A stretch of 64,000 nucleotides of DNA from Larimichthys crocea. Lineage: Eukaryota; Chordata; Actinopteri; Sciaenidae. The notes under the pieces were generated by a model. The model searched no databases, was not told where the DNA came from, and saw only the letters and a list, made by a program, of their open reading frames with translations. A program made the position numbers and the translations under genes. This document shows, one piece after another, positions 38,960 to 50,035 of this stretch. The DNA is taken from contig NC_040019.1 in NCBI RefSeq assembly GCF_000972845.2, forward strand, positions 12,477,001 to 12,541,000, read 5' to 3'. How positions within the stretch are numbered: the stretch's first letter is position 1; every line of letters starts with the position of its first letter.

Positions 38960-40235
38960 TCTGCTGTTTCTGTCGCCATATTCAGACGACAAGTTCAAAT
39001 TAAGGCCATGAACTACTAAAATGGCCTGCCGCCGCGTTCTGCTGGCCCCCCCCCCCCCTCCGTCCTTCCACGCAGCTGCAGGTTGCCAAGCAACCAGGAC
39101 CAACTGTAATCAGGCAGGGGAGCTTTGGCACCGTTAGAATGTCAGTCGAGACTGGAGAGAAAATGCTAGAACCTTCCTCTGCGAACAGAAGGACTTCTGG
39201 ACCAAAACCGTATTCTCCAACATTGAACCGGCTTAACCTGAGGGCATGATAAACCGCCTGACGTCTCTACATTTTCGTTTTGTTCCGATAAAGTAAAGCA
39301 AAATGTCCCTCAGGGCCAAGAGAGCGAAAGTGACTTCTGCCTTCTCCAAAAATTTCCCGCCTTTTTTTAACATGGGAGTATGAGGCTGAGTGGGCGTCGC
39401 TCCGCATCGTTCCACTGCCAAAACTATATGTCGCAGACAGCTTTTAGCCGCGAATGTGAGTGACCGGACAAATGTTCCACGTTTCTATGCATAAATGTAG
39501 TCCTGTAGTGGCTCATTTGAGGCCCCGGTAGTCAATTACGATTTTTATTTTTTCCTGATTTTTTCACGCTGCTCCTCACTCTCGCTGATGTATCCACTCT
39601 AGCACAAACATTCCGCCCCATACCACCCATTAAAAACCAGAAATTTGAACTAAAAAACTGTCTCACTTTGGCCTTGATAGGTTTTAAAAATGGTACAAGC
39701 TGTCGATGAGTAGTGAATCCCTGAAGAGAAGGCAACATACCTACGTTGTTAAAGTTTAAATGGAAGTATTCGGTTGAAAAAGTATGCCAAAGCAGTTCAT
39801 TGTTGAACAATGTCTGTTTTGAAAATGTATTTTTTTTCGGCGCTCCCCATTCATTGCCTATAGGGAAATTTTTCGCAGTGTTTCGGGAATAAATTGGGAA
39901 AAACATGCTAAACTCTTAGAAAAGTACATAGCAGCGATTCCCGCCGAGCCGTCGTTTTGATACCCGTTTGTGTAGTGCGACAAAATCTGCGGGAGGAGAA
40001 GCGAACCGCAAAAAAACACGAGAACGGAGAGAACCAATAAACTTCTAAAGAAATTTTGAGTGTGCGTGACTGTGGCCCCGTCGTCCCCAGCATTATTAAT
40101 GACACTCTCAGCAAATTAGTACTCAGAAAGAAAATTTAGCAGAGTGAAGAGTGGGCTTGCTGGGGGTCTGTATTCAAAAGCCACCTCAAAAGTCATTTTT
40201 TAACATGTTTATTTAGACACAGGAGCCGCTAGCGC
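38960..40235 (+). repeat. composite repeat unit, about 1.2 kb, copy 1
   Basis: An ordered block: CAAGTTCAAATTAAGG, GGTTGCCAAGCAACCAGGAC, TCTCCAACATTGAACCGGCT, TTTTTTTAACATGGGAGT, AAACTCTTAGAAAAGTACAT, CGTCGTTTTGATACCCG, then TTTTGAGTGTGCGTGACTGT and the junction to the TTAGCATG array. Copies in the same order are at 41666-42655, 48765-50035 and (partial) 52400-52870. Open frames up to 124 codons occur but are not conserved between copies, so I do not call a gene. Confidence 0.85.
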
Positions 40236-41665
40236 TTACGTGTCAGCCAATTCAACATTAGCATGTTAGCATACCATGTAAACAATGATGCGGAAACTAG
40301 CAGTTATCTTAGCATGTTAGCATTAATGTTATTATTAGCATGTAGAATTGATGGTCTACTAGCAGTTAACATTACGCTTTTGCAAATTTTACAATTACAT
40401 TAGCAATTAACATGTTAACATTAAAGCATGTTAGCATTAACATGTTAACATTCAGCATGTAACTGATGGTAGCATCATTAGCATGTGAACATTATAACAT
40501 TATTAGCATGTTAGCATTGCTTAACGCATTGAGGGCTTACGCTAGGCTATCAGTAGACAGTCGATAGCATTAATTTTAGCATGTTAGCCTGCATATGTAG
40601 ACATTAGCAGTCGTAGCTAGCAGCATAACATAGCATGTTAGGCTTGCAATGGTAGTTAACATTTAGCAGTTTAGCATTAGCATATGTTGAGCTCGTGATG
40701 GGCTACAGTTAAATTAGTCATTTAGCATTAGCATGTTGCGCTGGTGTCTGTAGGGCTACAGTTACATTAATGTTAACATAGCATGTTAGGCATGCTGGCG
40801 ATAGGTAACCAGTTAAATCATTAGCATGACATTAGCATTGAATTGCATGTTATAATACATGTTATTAGCATGTTAACATTAGCATCGTACATTACATGTA
40901 GCGCTGATGGGGCTAACAGTTAACATTAGAATGTTAACCATTGGATGGTAACATTAGCATGTTTTGGGTTAGCAACTGAGTGCTAACAGTTCTAACATTG
41001 GCATGGTTCGCTGACATGTTAGGCTGATGGGTAACAGGTTAACATTAGCATGTTTAGCATTGGCAGTGATTGTGAGCATTGTTAACATTACATTATGGCA
41101 TTACCCCCATGTTATGATATATGTTTAAGCATTAGCATGTTAACATTAGCATGTTAACATTAGCATTGTACCGTGATGCCGCAACACATTAACATTAAGC
41201 ATGATAACATTAAACATGTTAACTGTAGCAAGTTAACGCTGACGGGCTAGAGCAGTTTAGCATTTAGATGTTAAACATTAGCATCGTGACGCTGACGGGC
41301 TAGCAGTTAGCCATTGCATGTTAAACATTAGTATTGTACATCGACATGTTCTTAGGCTTGATAATTTAACAGCTGATTGGCGCCTAACGTAAACATTAAG
41401 CAGGTTTTTGCATGAGCATGTCTAGCATTAGCAATGTTGCGGTAAATGTTAACGCGATGGCAGACAGTTAAGTAAACATGGTTAGCATTGTCATGTTAAG
41501 CAGTAGCATGTTAACATTTAGCATGTTAACATTACATGTTAGCATTAGCATGGTTAACGCTGAGAATGCACTAGCATTAACATCAACCATGTTGGCATTA
41601 CATTGTTAGATATTAGCATGATTTTATTTCCCTAGTGGCTATGTATTATCATTAGCATGTTTAAC
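40235..41665 (+). repeat. TTAGCATG/GTTAAC array, long
   Basis: About 1.4 kb of variants of AACATTAGCATGTTAGCATT, AACATTAGCATGTTAACATT and GTTAACGCTGATGGGCTAAC. Shorter arrays lie at 36470-36686, 37429-37767, 38839-38960, 42655-43020, 47300-47515 and 48598-48765, and the longest at 50035-52395. Repeat copies are separated by irregular one-base changes. Confidence 0.93.
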
Positions 41666-42655
41666 GAGCAGCTTTCGTCTGCTGTCCTGCCTGCCTTTTT
41701 GAATCAGACCAAGTTCAAATTAGTTGCACAAGAACTACTAAATGGCTGCGCTCGGCTTCTTGGTGGCCCTCCGCATCCCCTCGTCCCTTCAGCAGGCTGA
41801 GGTTGGCCAGCAACCAGGACCTAATCCCAGAGATAGCACAGTGCAGCTGATCTTGCACCTGTAGAGTCAGTTAGAGACTGGAAGAAATGCCTGAAACTCC
41901 TCTTGAAAAGGAAGGACTTTGGCAAACCTTATTCCACAATATTGAACGCGGCTTAACTGAGGCACGCTGAGAACCTTCCTGCATCCGTGTTACATATTCT
42001 TTTGTGTCGATAAATGAAGAAATGTGCCCTCGGAGCAGAGCAGAGAAACGTTACCTTCTGCCTGTTCGCAGAAAATTCGCTCCCTTTTTTAACATTGGAG
42101 TCTATGAGGCTGTTGGCGGGAATGTTGTCGATCAGTTAGCCCATCAGGAGCCCAAAACTATATTGTCTGACAGCCTTTGGCAGCGCGAATGTGAGTGATA
42201 CTAATAAAGTTTGCTACGTTCTAGTATGATCGTGTCTGTAGTGGGGCATTTGAGGCCACGGTGTGCAAATCCGTTTTATTTTTTTCAACTGATTTTCTCT
42301 ATCCCCTCTCACCTCTCATAGCGATGACCCTCAACTAACTGTAGCTCTGGAAAGTTCTCGCAATCCACACCATTCATTTTTGCTTCGTTTTCTGGATTTT
42401 GGCAGAACGTTTGCCGAAACTCTTAGATAAAGACCTTACCAATCGATTCCCGGCCGAGCCGGTCGTTTTATACGCGTTTGTTGTATGTGCGACAAAAAAC
42501 CTCTGGGAGAGAAGTCGACCGAAAAAACACGAAGAAAGCGTAAAGGAATAATACTAGATAAATGTCCAGGCATAAATCTTGAGAGGACCGCATGGCTGTA
42601 GCGGTGGTCTTAGTTCACAAGCCACCTCAATCAGTATAATTTTTAACATGTGTTA
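41666..42655 (+). repeat. composite repeat unit, copy 2 (shortened)
   Basis: Same order as the unit at 38960, with the middle lost: it passes from the ACCCTCAACTAACTGTAGCT region to AAACTCTTAGATAAAGACCT. Ends with the TTTAACATGTGTTATTAG junction to the next array. Confidence 0.8.
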
Positions 42656-43776
42656 TTAGAAAACAGAGCAGCCTAGCGCTCCTCCGCGCAAGCAATTGGA
42701 CATTAGCTGTGTTAACAATTACATCGTCTTTAATTTAGGGGCTAAAGGTTAATTAGTAGTAGCAATTAGCAATTAAATTAGCATTGGCGCTGGAGCCAGT
42801 TAACATTCTTTACAGCCTAGCGCTAATGAGCTCGTGCTCTGCTGCTCTATGACGTGCTAGCCATTAACATTAGTCATGCTAGCATTAGCATGTTATCAAG
42901 AGCATGTTTAATTCTTAGTGGCTAATCGTAATCAATAAGCATTAGCAGGTGACCATACCAGGTTGCATTCAGCATGTTAACGTTAGCATTATGTATTTAA
43001 GAACTGAATGGCTAATGCCTATCAAAGTTAACACGGGAGCGGCTCTGCGGTCATTGTCGGGCAGGGGAGACCAGGAACAAACGCTCTGCGCCAGCAAAAA
43101 ACGAGCATGGTAGCAGGGGAGCGTGTAGCCAGGGTAACATGCGCATGTACGTAATTCCTGCAGTGGCTTAAGTGGGGTAGATTAAACAGGGACCATGGTA
43201 GCAAGGAGTCATGGATTGACTTTGCTTTGTGGCACTGCTTCCGGGCTAGCCGAGATGGGGGAGAACAAGGTACATGGAACAGGGGAGAAAGTTAGCCTGG
43301 GCGGGACGGCGTGGGGGGCGTAGGGGGGCGCGAAGTACACAGGAGCAGAGTTTGGTGAGCCCCGGAGATAGGAGTCAACGGAGCCGTATGAGGGGGAGGC
43401 GTGGCGAGGTCTAAGGGCGATCGAGCGGGACATTACAGGGTTTTCACAGTACACGATTACACTTCTAGCCTATATTTCTAATGACTTAAAAATGAGTGAC
43501 TAGCTTGACGTTGCTAGCAATTACATTTGTCATGTTACATTTAAAGGTATGAATTCCTAGTGGGCTAAAACGAAATCTTTTAGGTTGCATGGTTAACATT
43601 CCAGCTAATCCGGGTATCAAGGATCTGTAGTGCATTCGGAGTGGACGTAAGAGTGAGGTGGTTAAGGGGCTGGGCGGTAACGGAACACTGCAACCGCCAA
43701 CGACTGATTCGAGTCACGAGGTGGTCGTTCCAGATAGGATGGTTGCACGAGGGTTCTGAAAATCAAATAAAGCTAA
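42655..43776 (+). other. short TTAGCATG array, then unassigned GC-rich sequence
   Basis: The array decays by about 43020. 43021-43450 is G-rich, with GGGGGAGGCGTGGCGAGG and a minus-strand open frame of 81 codons that I do not recognise. 43450-43776 returns to partial array motifs and ends AAATAAAGCTAACGCCG at the junction with segment B. No gene is supported. Confidence 0.5.
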
Positions 43777-44057
43777 CGCCGTGGCGCGGAGAGCCACTTC
43801 TGGGACGCTTCTGAGCCGCGGCTGATCCGCGCCCGGTGTGAATGCTCTCATTGACTAGACTGGATTCTATTTTCTACGGTGACCGCGGCGGTGCTGTTCC
43901 GCTTCCGTTCCGCTTCCGTTCCGCGTCCGGTGTGAGTTGGCCTTTACAGGGAAAAAGGGTGAAGAAACCTCAGGAAGAGCCACAGAGGAGGGATCCCTCT
44001 CCCAGGACGGACAGACGTGCAATGGAGTCCAGTGTACAGAACAAATCAACAAGACAT

Positions 44058-45262
44058 ATTGTACAATACAATGAATGATAAATGACAACGAATACATGAA
44101 TAATAAATGACACGATTACAATGAATGATAAAATGACAACGAATTACATGAATATAAATGACAACGAATTAACAATGAATGATAAAAGACACGAATTACA
44201 ATGATGAAAAATGACAACGAATTACAATGAATGATAAAATGACAATGAATTACAATGACTGACAAAATGACAATGAATTACAATGACTGACAAAATGACA
44301 AGATCACAATGACTGACAAATGACAGAATCACAATAATGATAAAATGACAATGAATACAAGAATAAAGGACAACGAATCACATGAATGATAAAATGACAA
44401 CGAATCACAATGAATGATAAAATGACACATGAATTACAATGAAGATAAAATGACAATGAATTACATGAATGATAAATGACAATGAATTACATGAACTGAC
44501 AAAAATGACATGATCACAATGAATGATAAATGACAATGAATCACAATGAATGATAAATGACAATGAATCACAATGAATGATAAAATGACACGAATCACAA
44601 TGAATGATAAAATGACAACGAATTAACAAATGAATGATAAAATGACAATGAATTACAATGATGATAAAATGACAATGAATACAATGACTGACAAAATGAC
44701 AATGATTACAATGAATGATAAAATGACAATGAATTACAATGAATGATAAAAGCAATGAATTACAATGACTGACAAAATGACAATGAATAACAATGAATGA
44801 ATAATGACAATGAAATCACAATGAATGATAAAATGACAACGAATTACAATGAATGATAAAATGACAACGAATTACAATGAATGATAAAATGACAATGAAT
44901 CACAATAAATGATAAAATGACAACGAAATTCAATAAATGATAAAATGACAATGAATTACAATGAATGATAAAATGACAATGAATTACAATGACTGACAAA
45001 ATGACAATGAATACAATGAATGATAAAATGACAATTATCACATGAATGATAAAATGAACAAGAATTACATGAATGATAAAATGACAACGAATTACAATGA
45101 ATGATAAAATGACAACGAATCACATGAAGATAAAATGACAATGAATCACAATAAATGATAAATGACAATGAATTACAATGAATGATAAAACTGACAATGA
45201 ATTACAATGAATGACAAAATGACAATGAATTACAATGAATGATAAAATGACAATGACAATTA
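44058..45262 (+). repeat. minisatellite (AATGAATGATAAAATGACAA), second array
   Basis: The longer partner of 33545-34512, with about 43 units and the same AATGACTGACAA and AATCAC variants. Both arrays end in GACAATTATTCACTGTGAAC. Confidence 0.95.
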
Positions 45263-45529
45263 TTCACTGTGAACATGGAGTGTTGAAGAAAAAAAAAAGC
45301 CGGGTTGACTAAAGCAATCCACACAGCTCTACTGCTGACACTTCTCATTGGCTTTCTTCTCAAACAACATCTTAATATGATCATGCACATGTATAAATGT
45401 GCACCTATCAGGCTATTTCTACCACCTACAACCATAAATGAGACAGTGTTTCTTTTTGGGGGTGGGGTTTGGGGGAGGTGGTAAAAGCTTAAGTGAACTA
45501 AGGAGAAGCCCTGACATGCCTGTCATGCC

Positions 45530-45969
45530 ATAGACATATATACATAGACGCCGCATTGAGCGGATTGGTCGTTCGTCGCGATACGTCAACGGGTCCGCCA
45601 TATTGGAATGGCAGGTCTGCCCGTAAACTAATACAAGGAAATGGACTGAACGCATAAAGCGCCTTTCAACAAGTACTTTAAGTTAATGTCTCTTATACAC
45701 CCATTCACACACACAAATATATCTGGGAAACAAACAGGCACCAAAAACAACGTATGTAACTTTTAAAGTGATGATTATAAATGTTTACTCCTTATGTAAG
45801 CACCAAACCAACGTATGTATTTTTCTAATGCTGACTGTTTACAGCTACTAATGTGTGTAACACTGTTACTGTGATGATAATCTGTGTCTATAATAACCAG
45901 ATCCTGAAATGTAGATGTGACATGAGGGTTTTCTGAATAAAGAGCATTACACGTGAACATATATACATA

Positions 45970-46013
<44 letters not shown>

Positions 46014-46020
46014 ATATATA
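45530..46020 (+). mobile_element. single arm of the fold-back element, second copy
   Basis: Matches 34768-35262, starting at TAGACATATATACATAGACG and running to a CA run at 45979-46012. Here the start is preserved (CATAGACATATATACATAG), and it gives the best view of the element terminus. Confidence 0.85.
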
Positions 46021-46047
46021 TAGTATATATTATGGCATGCCATTCAG

Positions 46048-46392
46048 GAAATTAAACCTTTGAATATATTGAATTAAACCTTGAATATATGGAGTGAACC
46101 TTGAATATATTGAATTAAGTCTGAATATATGGAATGAAACTTTGAATATATTGAATGAAACCTTGAATATATTGAATGAAGTCTGAATATATGGAATGAA
46201 ACTTTGAATATATTGAATGAAACCTTGAATATATGGAATGAAACTTTGAATATATTGAATGAAGTCTGAATATATTGAACGAAACCTTGATATATTGAAC
46301 GAAACCTTGAAATTATGAACAAACATTGAATATATGGAATGAAAACTTTGAATAATTGAATGAAACTTTGAATATATTGAATGAAACTTGAC
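46048..46392 (+). repeat. minisatellite (TGAATATATTGAATGAAAC), second array
   Basis: About 16 units, collinear with 35275-35612, and ending in the same CTTGACTGATGTCAGACTTC sequence. Confidence 0.95.
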
Positions 46393-46723
46393 TGATGTCA
46401 GACTTCACGGGCATTTTGTGTAACGTGTGGATGCCTATGCTAAAAGTGAGTGACAACGAGTCAGTCTCACAATCTCGTTGCAGCAATATTAAACTATGAG
46501 GACATCATTAACACTGCGTGTACAGGCCCAAATCCCGCGGATACCCCTGATCAATACCGTTTATCTGACAGGAAGTTTCGCTCCCTTTTAATCGTGGCGA
46601 ACATAAACAGGCCAGGCAGCTGTTTATCAGGCCAACCTCAGCATGCCTTCAACCTCACAGTGTGTGAGGTGTGTGGTGAGGCAACACCCAGTGCAGGCTC
46701 GGACTGGCAGTCTGTGCTACTGA

Positions 46724-46805
46724 AAAAAACACCGGAGGCCACCGGCCAAATGTGGCCGAGATGGCCGGCCCATCTGGCATTTCCCGGTGGCCTCCGGTGT
46801 TTTTT
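46724..46805. repeat. long GC-rich hairpin (22-bp perfect arms)
   Basis: The left arm at 46724-46745 (AAAAAACACCGGAGGCC then ACCGG) is the exact reverse complement of 46784-46805. The 38-base loop pairs again within itself: AAATGTGGCCGAGATGG against CCATCTGGCATTT, with mismatches. The whole 82 bases can fold as one hairpin. A degraded version is in the error-rich copy at about 35937-36000. It may be a tiny palindromic DNA transposon or the core of a larger one. Confidence 0.85.
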
Positions 46806-47872
46806 GTATGTATGTATGTGATATTTTGTAGCCTTTGCAACATACAGCAGCCCAAAATGGACCTGCGGCCCTTGCATCCATTGGAATAGGCTTTGGGTTG
46901 CGCTGGCTAATATCAGTTAATATTTGCCTCTTCATGACAGGTTCAGAAGTTACGATTTACACCCCCCCTCCCCTGCCCCCTTAAATGGATGCGTCCATGC
47001 AGCCGCTAGGTTTACGTGAAACCAAAACAGGGATAGACTCATATACAGTCTATAGATAAACTTCATACTGTATGCTGCACGAATATTAATTACAACTAGA
47101 AAAATTCCTAAAGAAATTTTGAGTGTGCCTGACTCTGGCCCCGTCGTCCCCATACATTATTACTGACACTGCTCAACAAATTCAGTACTAGAAAAGAAAT
47201 TTTGAGAGTGACGAGTGGGCTGTTGCTGGGGGTCTGTATTCAAAAAGCACACCTCAAACAGTAATTTTTAACATGTTTATTTAGACACAGGAGCAGCTAG
47301 CGCTTACGTGCTAGCAATTAGCATTAGCATGTTATCCTTAGCATGTTAACATTAGAATGTTAACGTTAGCATTTTAGCGCTGTTGCGCTAGCAATTACCA
47401 TTAGCATGTTCGCGGTGATGCGCTAGCAGTTAGCATTAGCATGTTAACATTAGCATGTTAACATTAGCATGTTAACGCTGATGCGCTAGCAGTTAACATT
47501 AGCATGTTAGCATTACGAGATGTATAAAGTACTGGAGTAAAGGAGTGGAGTAGAAGTACAAGTGCTATATCAAAAAACTGACTTGAGTAGAAGTTGAGGT
47601 GTTCTTTAAACACCATATTTAAGTAAAAGTACTAAAGTATTCAAAAGTCTTGTACTTAAGTATTGCAAGTAGAAGTATGTAAAAAAAATGCTACTCAGTA
47701 CTGAAAGTAAAAGTACAAGTAAAAGTACTAGTACAGTACGTTGTTTATATTATTTCAAATATTTATTAAGGCACAACTTCTAATGTTACAGTGTTACAAT
47801 GTTCATGGTAGAGTTCTCTGATTTCCCATGGTCTGTGAATGCATCTGAATGACATGCGAGAGCGAGGGGGCC

Positions 47873-48008
47873 GGGTGTGTGTGCGTGTGTGTATGTATGT
47901 ACACGTAAGTGCTCTTTATTCAGAAAACCCTCATGTCACATCTACATTTCAGGATCTGGTTATTATAGACACAGATTAAATGTTAAATATAAATATTTCA
48001 ATATAATT
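47873..48008 (-). mobile_element. fold-back arm fragment, identical to the sequence after the assembly gap
   Basis: From GTGTGTGTGCGTGTGTGTAT through GTGCTCTTTATTCAGAAAAC to TATTTCAATATAATTAT, the same bases as about 55960-56093. Sharp junctions on both sides: the left one is in a GT run, and the right one passes into a GC-rich fragment. Confidence 0.85.
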
Positions 48009-48560
48009 ATTGAGAGTCCACGGCCCCGGGGAAAAAACGGCGAGGTCGGGCGCTGTAACGCAGAGCCAGTCTCGGCGCACACCTCGGAGGAAATGTGCCC
48101 GGCGGTGGGGCCAGCCAAGCGGCCGGGAAGGGTCCACTGAAGGGATCCTCCTCACCGTGTGGCCGTCCCTGGCCCATTTGATCCCCCGTGACAGACTGCC
48201 GCAGAAGTGCGTGTGATTGGTTAAAATTGCAACACCCCTGAATTACGGGGATTCACTGAAGTTGCGTTTGAAGGTTGCAAATTGCAACATCGTGAATCTC
48301 TGGAGGCTCTGTGTATGGTATCATTTACAGTACATCAGGCCGACGCCGATTACACTACTGCGCAGTGTGTAGGGGTGTGGTGTTTGTTGTGGTGGTGAGA
48401 CAACAGAAAGGCTTAGACGTCGGCAGTGGAGCTGCGCACAAGAACCTATTCTACTTAACAAAAAGACGAAAACGAACATATCCATACTTCTCTCGCATTC
48501 GCCAAGAGTCGCGATCTTTTTCCTGTCAAACCATGCCGAGTCGTCACACATTTTGTCCGA
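48009..48560 (-). mobile_element. diverged relative of the hAT element at 59073
   Basis: Several blocks match the reverse complement of 59073-59738: AGTCCACGGCCC with AACGGCGAGGTC and GGGCGCTGTAA, then GATTGGTTAAAATT-CAACAC, then GACGCCGATTAC and ACTACTGCGCA. Between the blocks there is extra GC-rich sequence (about 48070-48200) of unknown origin. It is opposite in orientation to the later copy and has lost its ends. Confidence 0.65.
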
Positions 48561-48597
48561 TTTTATTTGGCCGATGTAGTTACATCCCTAGTGGCTA

Positions 48598-50035
48598 CAT
48601 TGTTAATTAGCATTAACGTGTTAGCATTAGCATTTTAACACAGTAGCATGTATTTGGTATTAGTGGCTAATGCTATTTTAGCGTTGACGTTGCTAGCAAT
48701 ACCATTTGCACTTATTTTAGCAATGGCCCGCTTAATGTTAGCAGTTAGCATGTTTTACTGCCCTGCGTCTCTGTTTGGCCATTTACACAGACAAGTTCAT
48801 TCAAATGAAGCCAATAACTGCTCAAATCAAATGGCCACTGGGCTTCTGCAACTTTGTCAGTTGGAACGGAGCCCAGTGACAGTAAATCCTGACAAAGGAG
48901 AGATGGGGAAAATGCTGAGAACCAAGTCCTCGAAGCAGGAGGGCTCTATGGCCCACACAGTATTCCAACTCATTGATACCGACATAACTGGGGGCAATCG
49001 CATGCCCTTCCTGATTCGTTTTACATAGTTTATTTTGTTTGATAAATGAGAAGAACGAAACGTGCCTCAGGAGCAAGAGAGGAAGAAACGTTTAACTCTC
49101 GGCCTTCCTTAGAAATTCCCATCCTTTTTTTAACATGGAGTGAATGAGGCTCGAGGAAGTACCAAAACGCTATCAAGTTAAGCCTGTATGGAGCCAAACT
49201 ATAAAAAGGGACAGCTTAACAGTGTTATACACTGCGCTCACCTCGAATTTTTCCTACAGTTGAGGGATAATCATGTCCTGAGTGGGGCATTTTGAGCCAC
49301 GGTAGTCGAGATACGTTTTATTTTGTTCACTGATTTCTCCCTAGGCTCCTCACTCTAGCTGGATGATGTCTCCATCTAGCTCAAACATTCCCCACATCAC
49401 ACCCTTATTTAAACCCAGAAATTTGACTTAAAACCTGCTCAACTTTGAGCCTTGATAGTTTTTAAAAACGGAATAAAAGCTGTCGATGAGTGTCGCGTGA
49501 ACGCCTAGAAATACAGGGAAGCATACCTCCGTTTTGAAAGTTCTAACTTGCATAGTCTCGCGGTGAAAGTATTCCAGAGCAGTGTCATTGTTGAAAATGT
49601 CTGTGAAATGTACTTTTTTTTCAGGCCTCCCCATCCCCGCCATTCATTCCCGATGAAATTTTTTGCCACTTTTTTCCAGAATAAATTTCACGAAAAACAC
49701 GGCGAATCTCTTAGAAAAGTAAATAGACCGATTGCGGATCAAGACGCACGTTTTGATATATATGTTGGGCCTCTCACCGTCGGGCCGTCATACCGAAATA
49801 ATTAAAAGAAAAGGGCGGAAAATGAATATAAGCCCTGAAACACGCAGAAAGAAACAATGTTTACGGTGCCTACGGCACACGCGTCATAATTTGATGGGCC
49901 TGACTCTGGCCCCGGCGACACTGCTCAGCAAATTTAGCCTAAGAAAGAAATTGTGAGAGGGACGAGGGCTGTTGCGGGGGGTTGTATTTCAAAAAAGCAC
50001 ACCTCAAACAGTCCATTTTACATGTTTATTTAGCA
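48598..50035 (+). repeat. short TTAGCATG array and composite repeat unit, copy 3
   Basis: The array is at 48598-48765. The unit follows in the same order as at 38960 (ACAAGTTCATTCAAATGAAG, TTTTTTTAACATGGAGTGAA, AATCTCTTAGAAAAGTAAAT, ACGTTTTGATATATATGTTG, CTGACTCTGGCCCCGG). This copy is smoother than copies 1 and 2 and is the best one for deriving a consensus. Confidence 0.8.

Larger units (their letters stand above)
43777..47873 (+). repeat. segment B: second copy of the B duplication
   Basis: Matches 33258-37040 in order and orientation, with fewer deletions. It begins inside the nested transposon at exactly the point where segment A (27194) ends, and breaks off at about 47873 in the middle of the ACAGAGATGTATAAAGTACT-type element. 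Confidence 0.93.

Noticed and set aside
43209..43454. 81-codon open frame, P/S/A/Y-rich, minus strand
   Set aside because: Lies in the suspected unpolished segment, no recognised domain, no support from a second copy.
33545..45262. Regular short repeats that might suggest a CRISPR array
   Set aside because: Units are directly adjacent with no unique spacers, the host is a vertebrate, and there are no cas genes; these are minisatellites.
48020..48210. GC-rich block that looked like ribosomal RNA gene sequence
   Set aside because: I could not match it to any conserved rRNA segment; it adjoins hAT-like blocks and is better left as transposon-associated.
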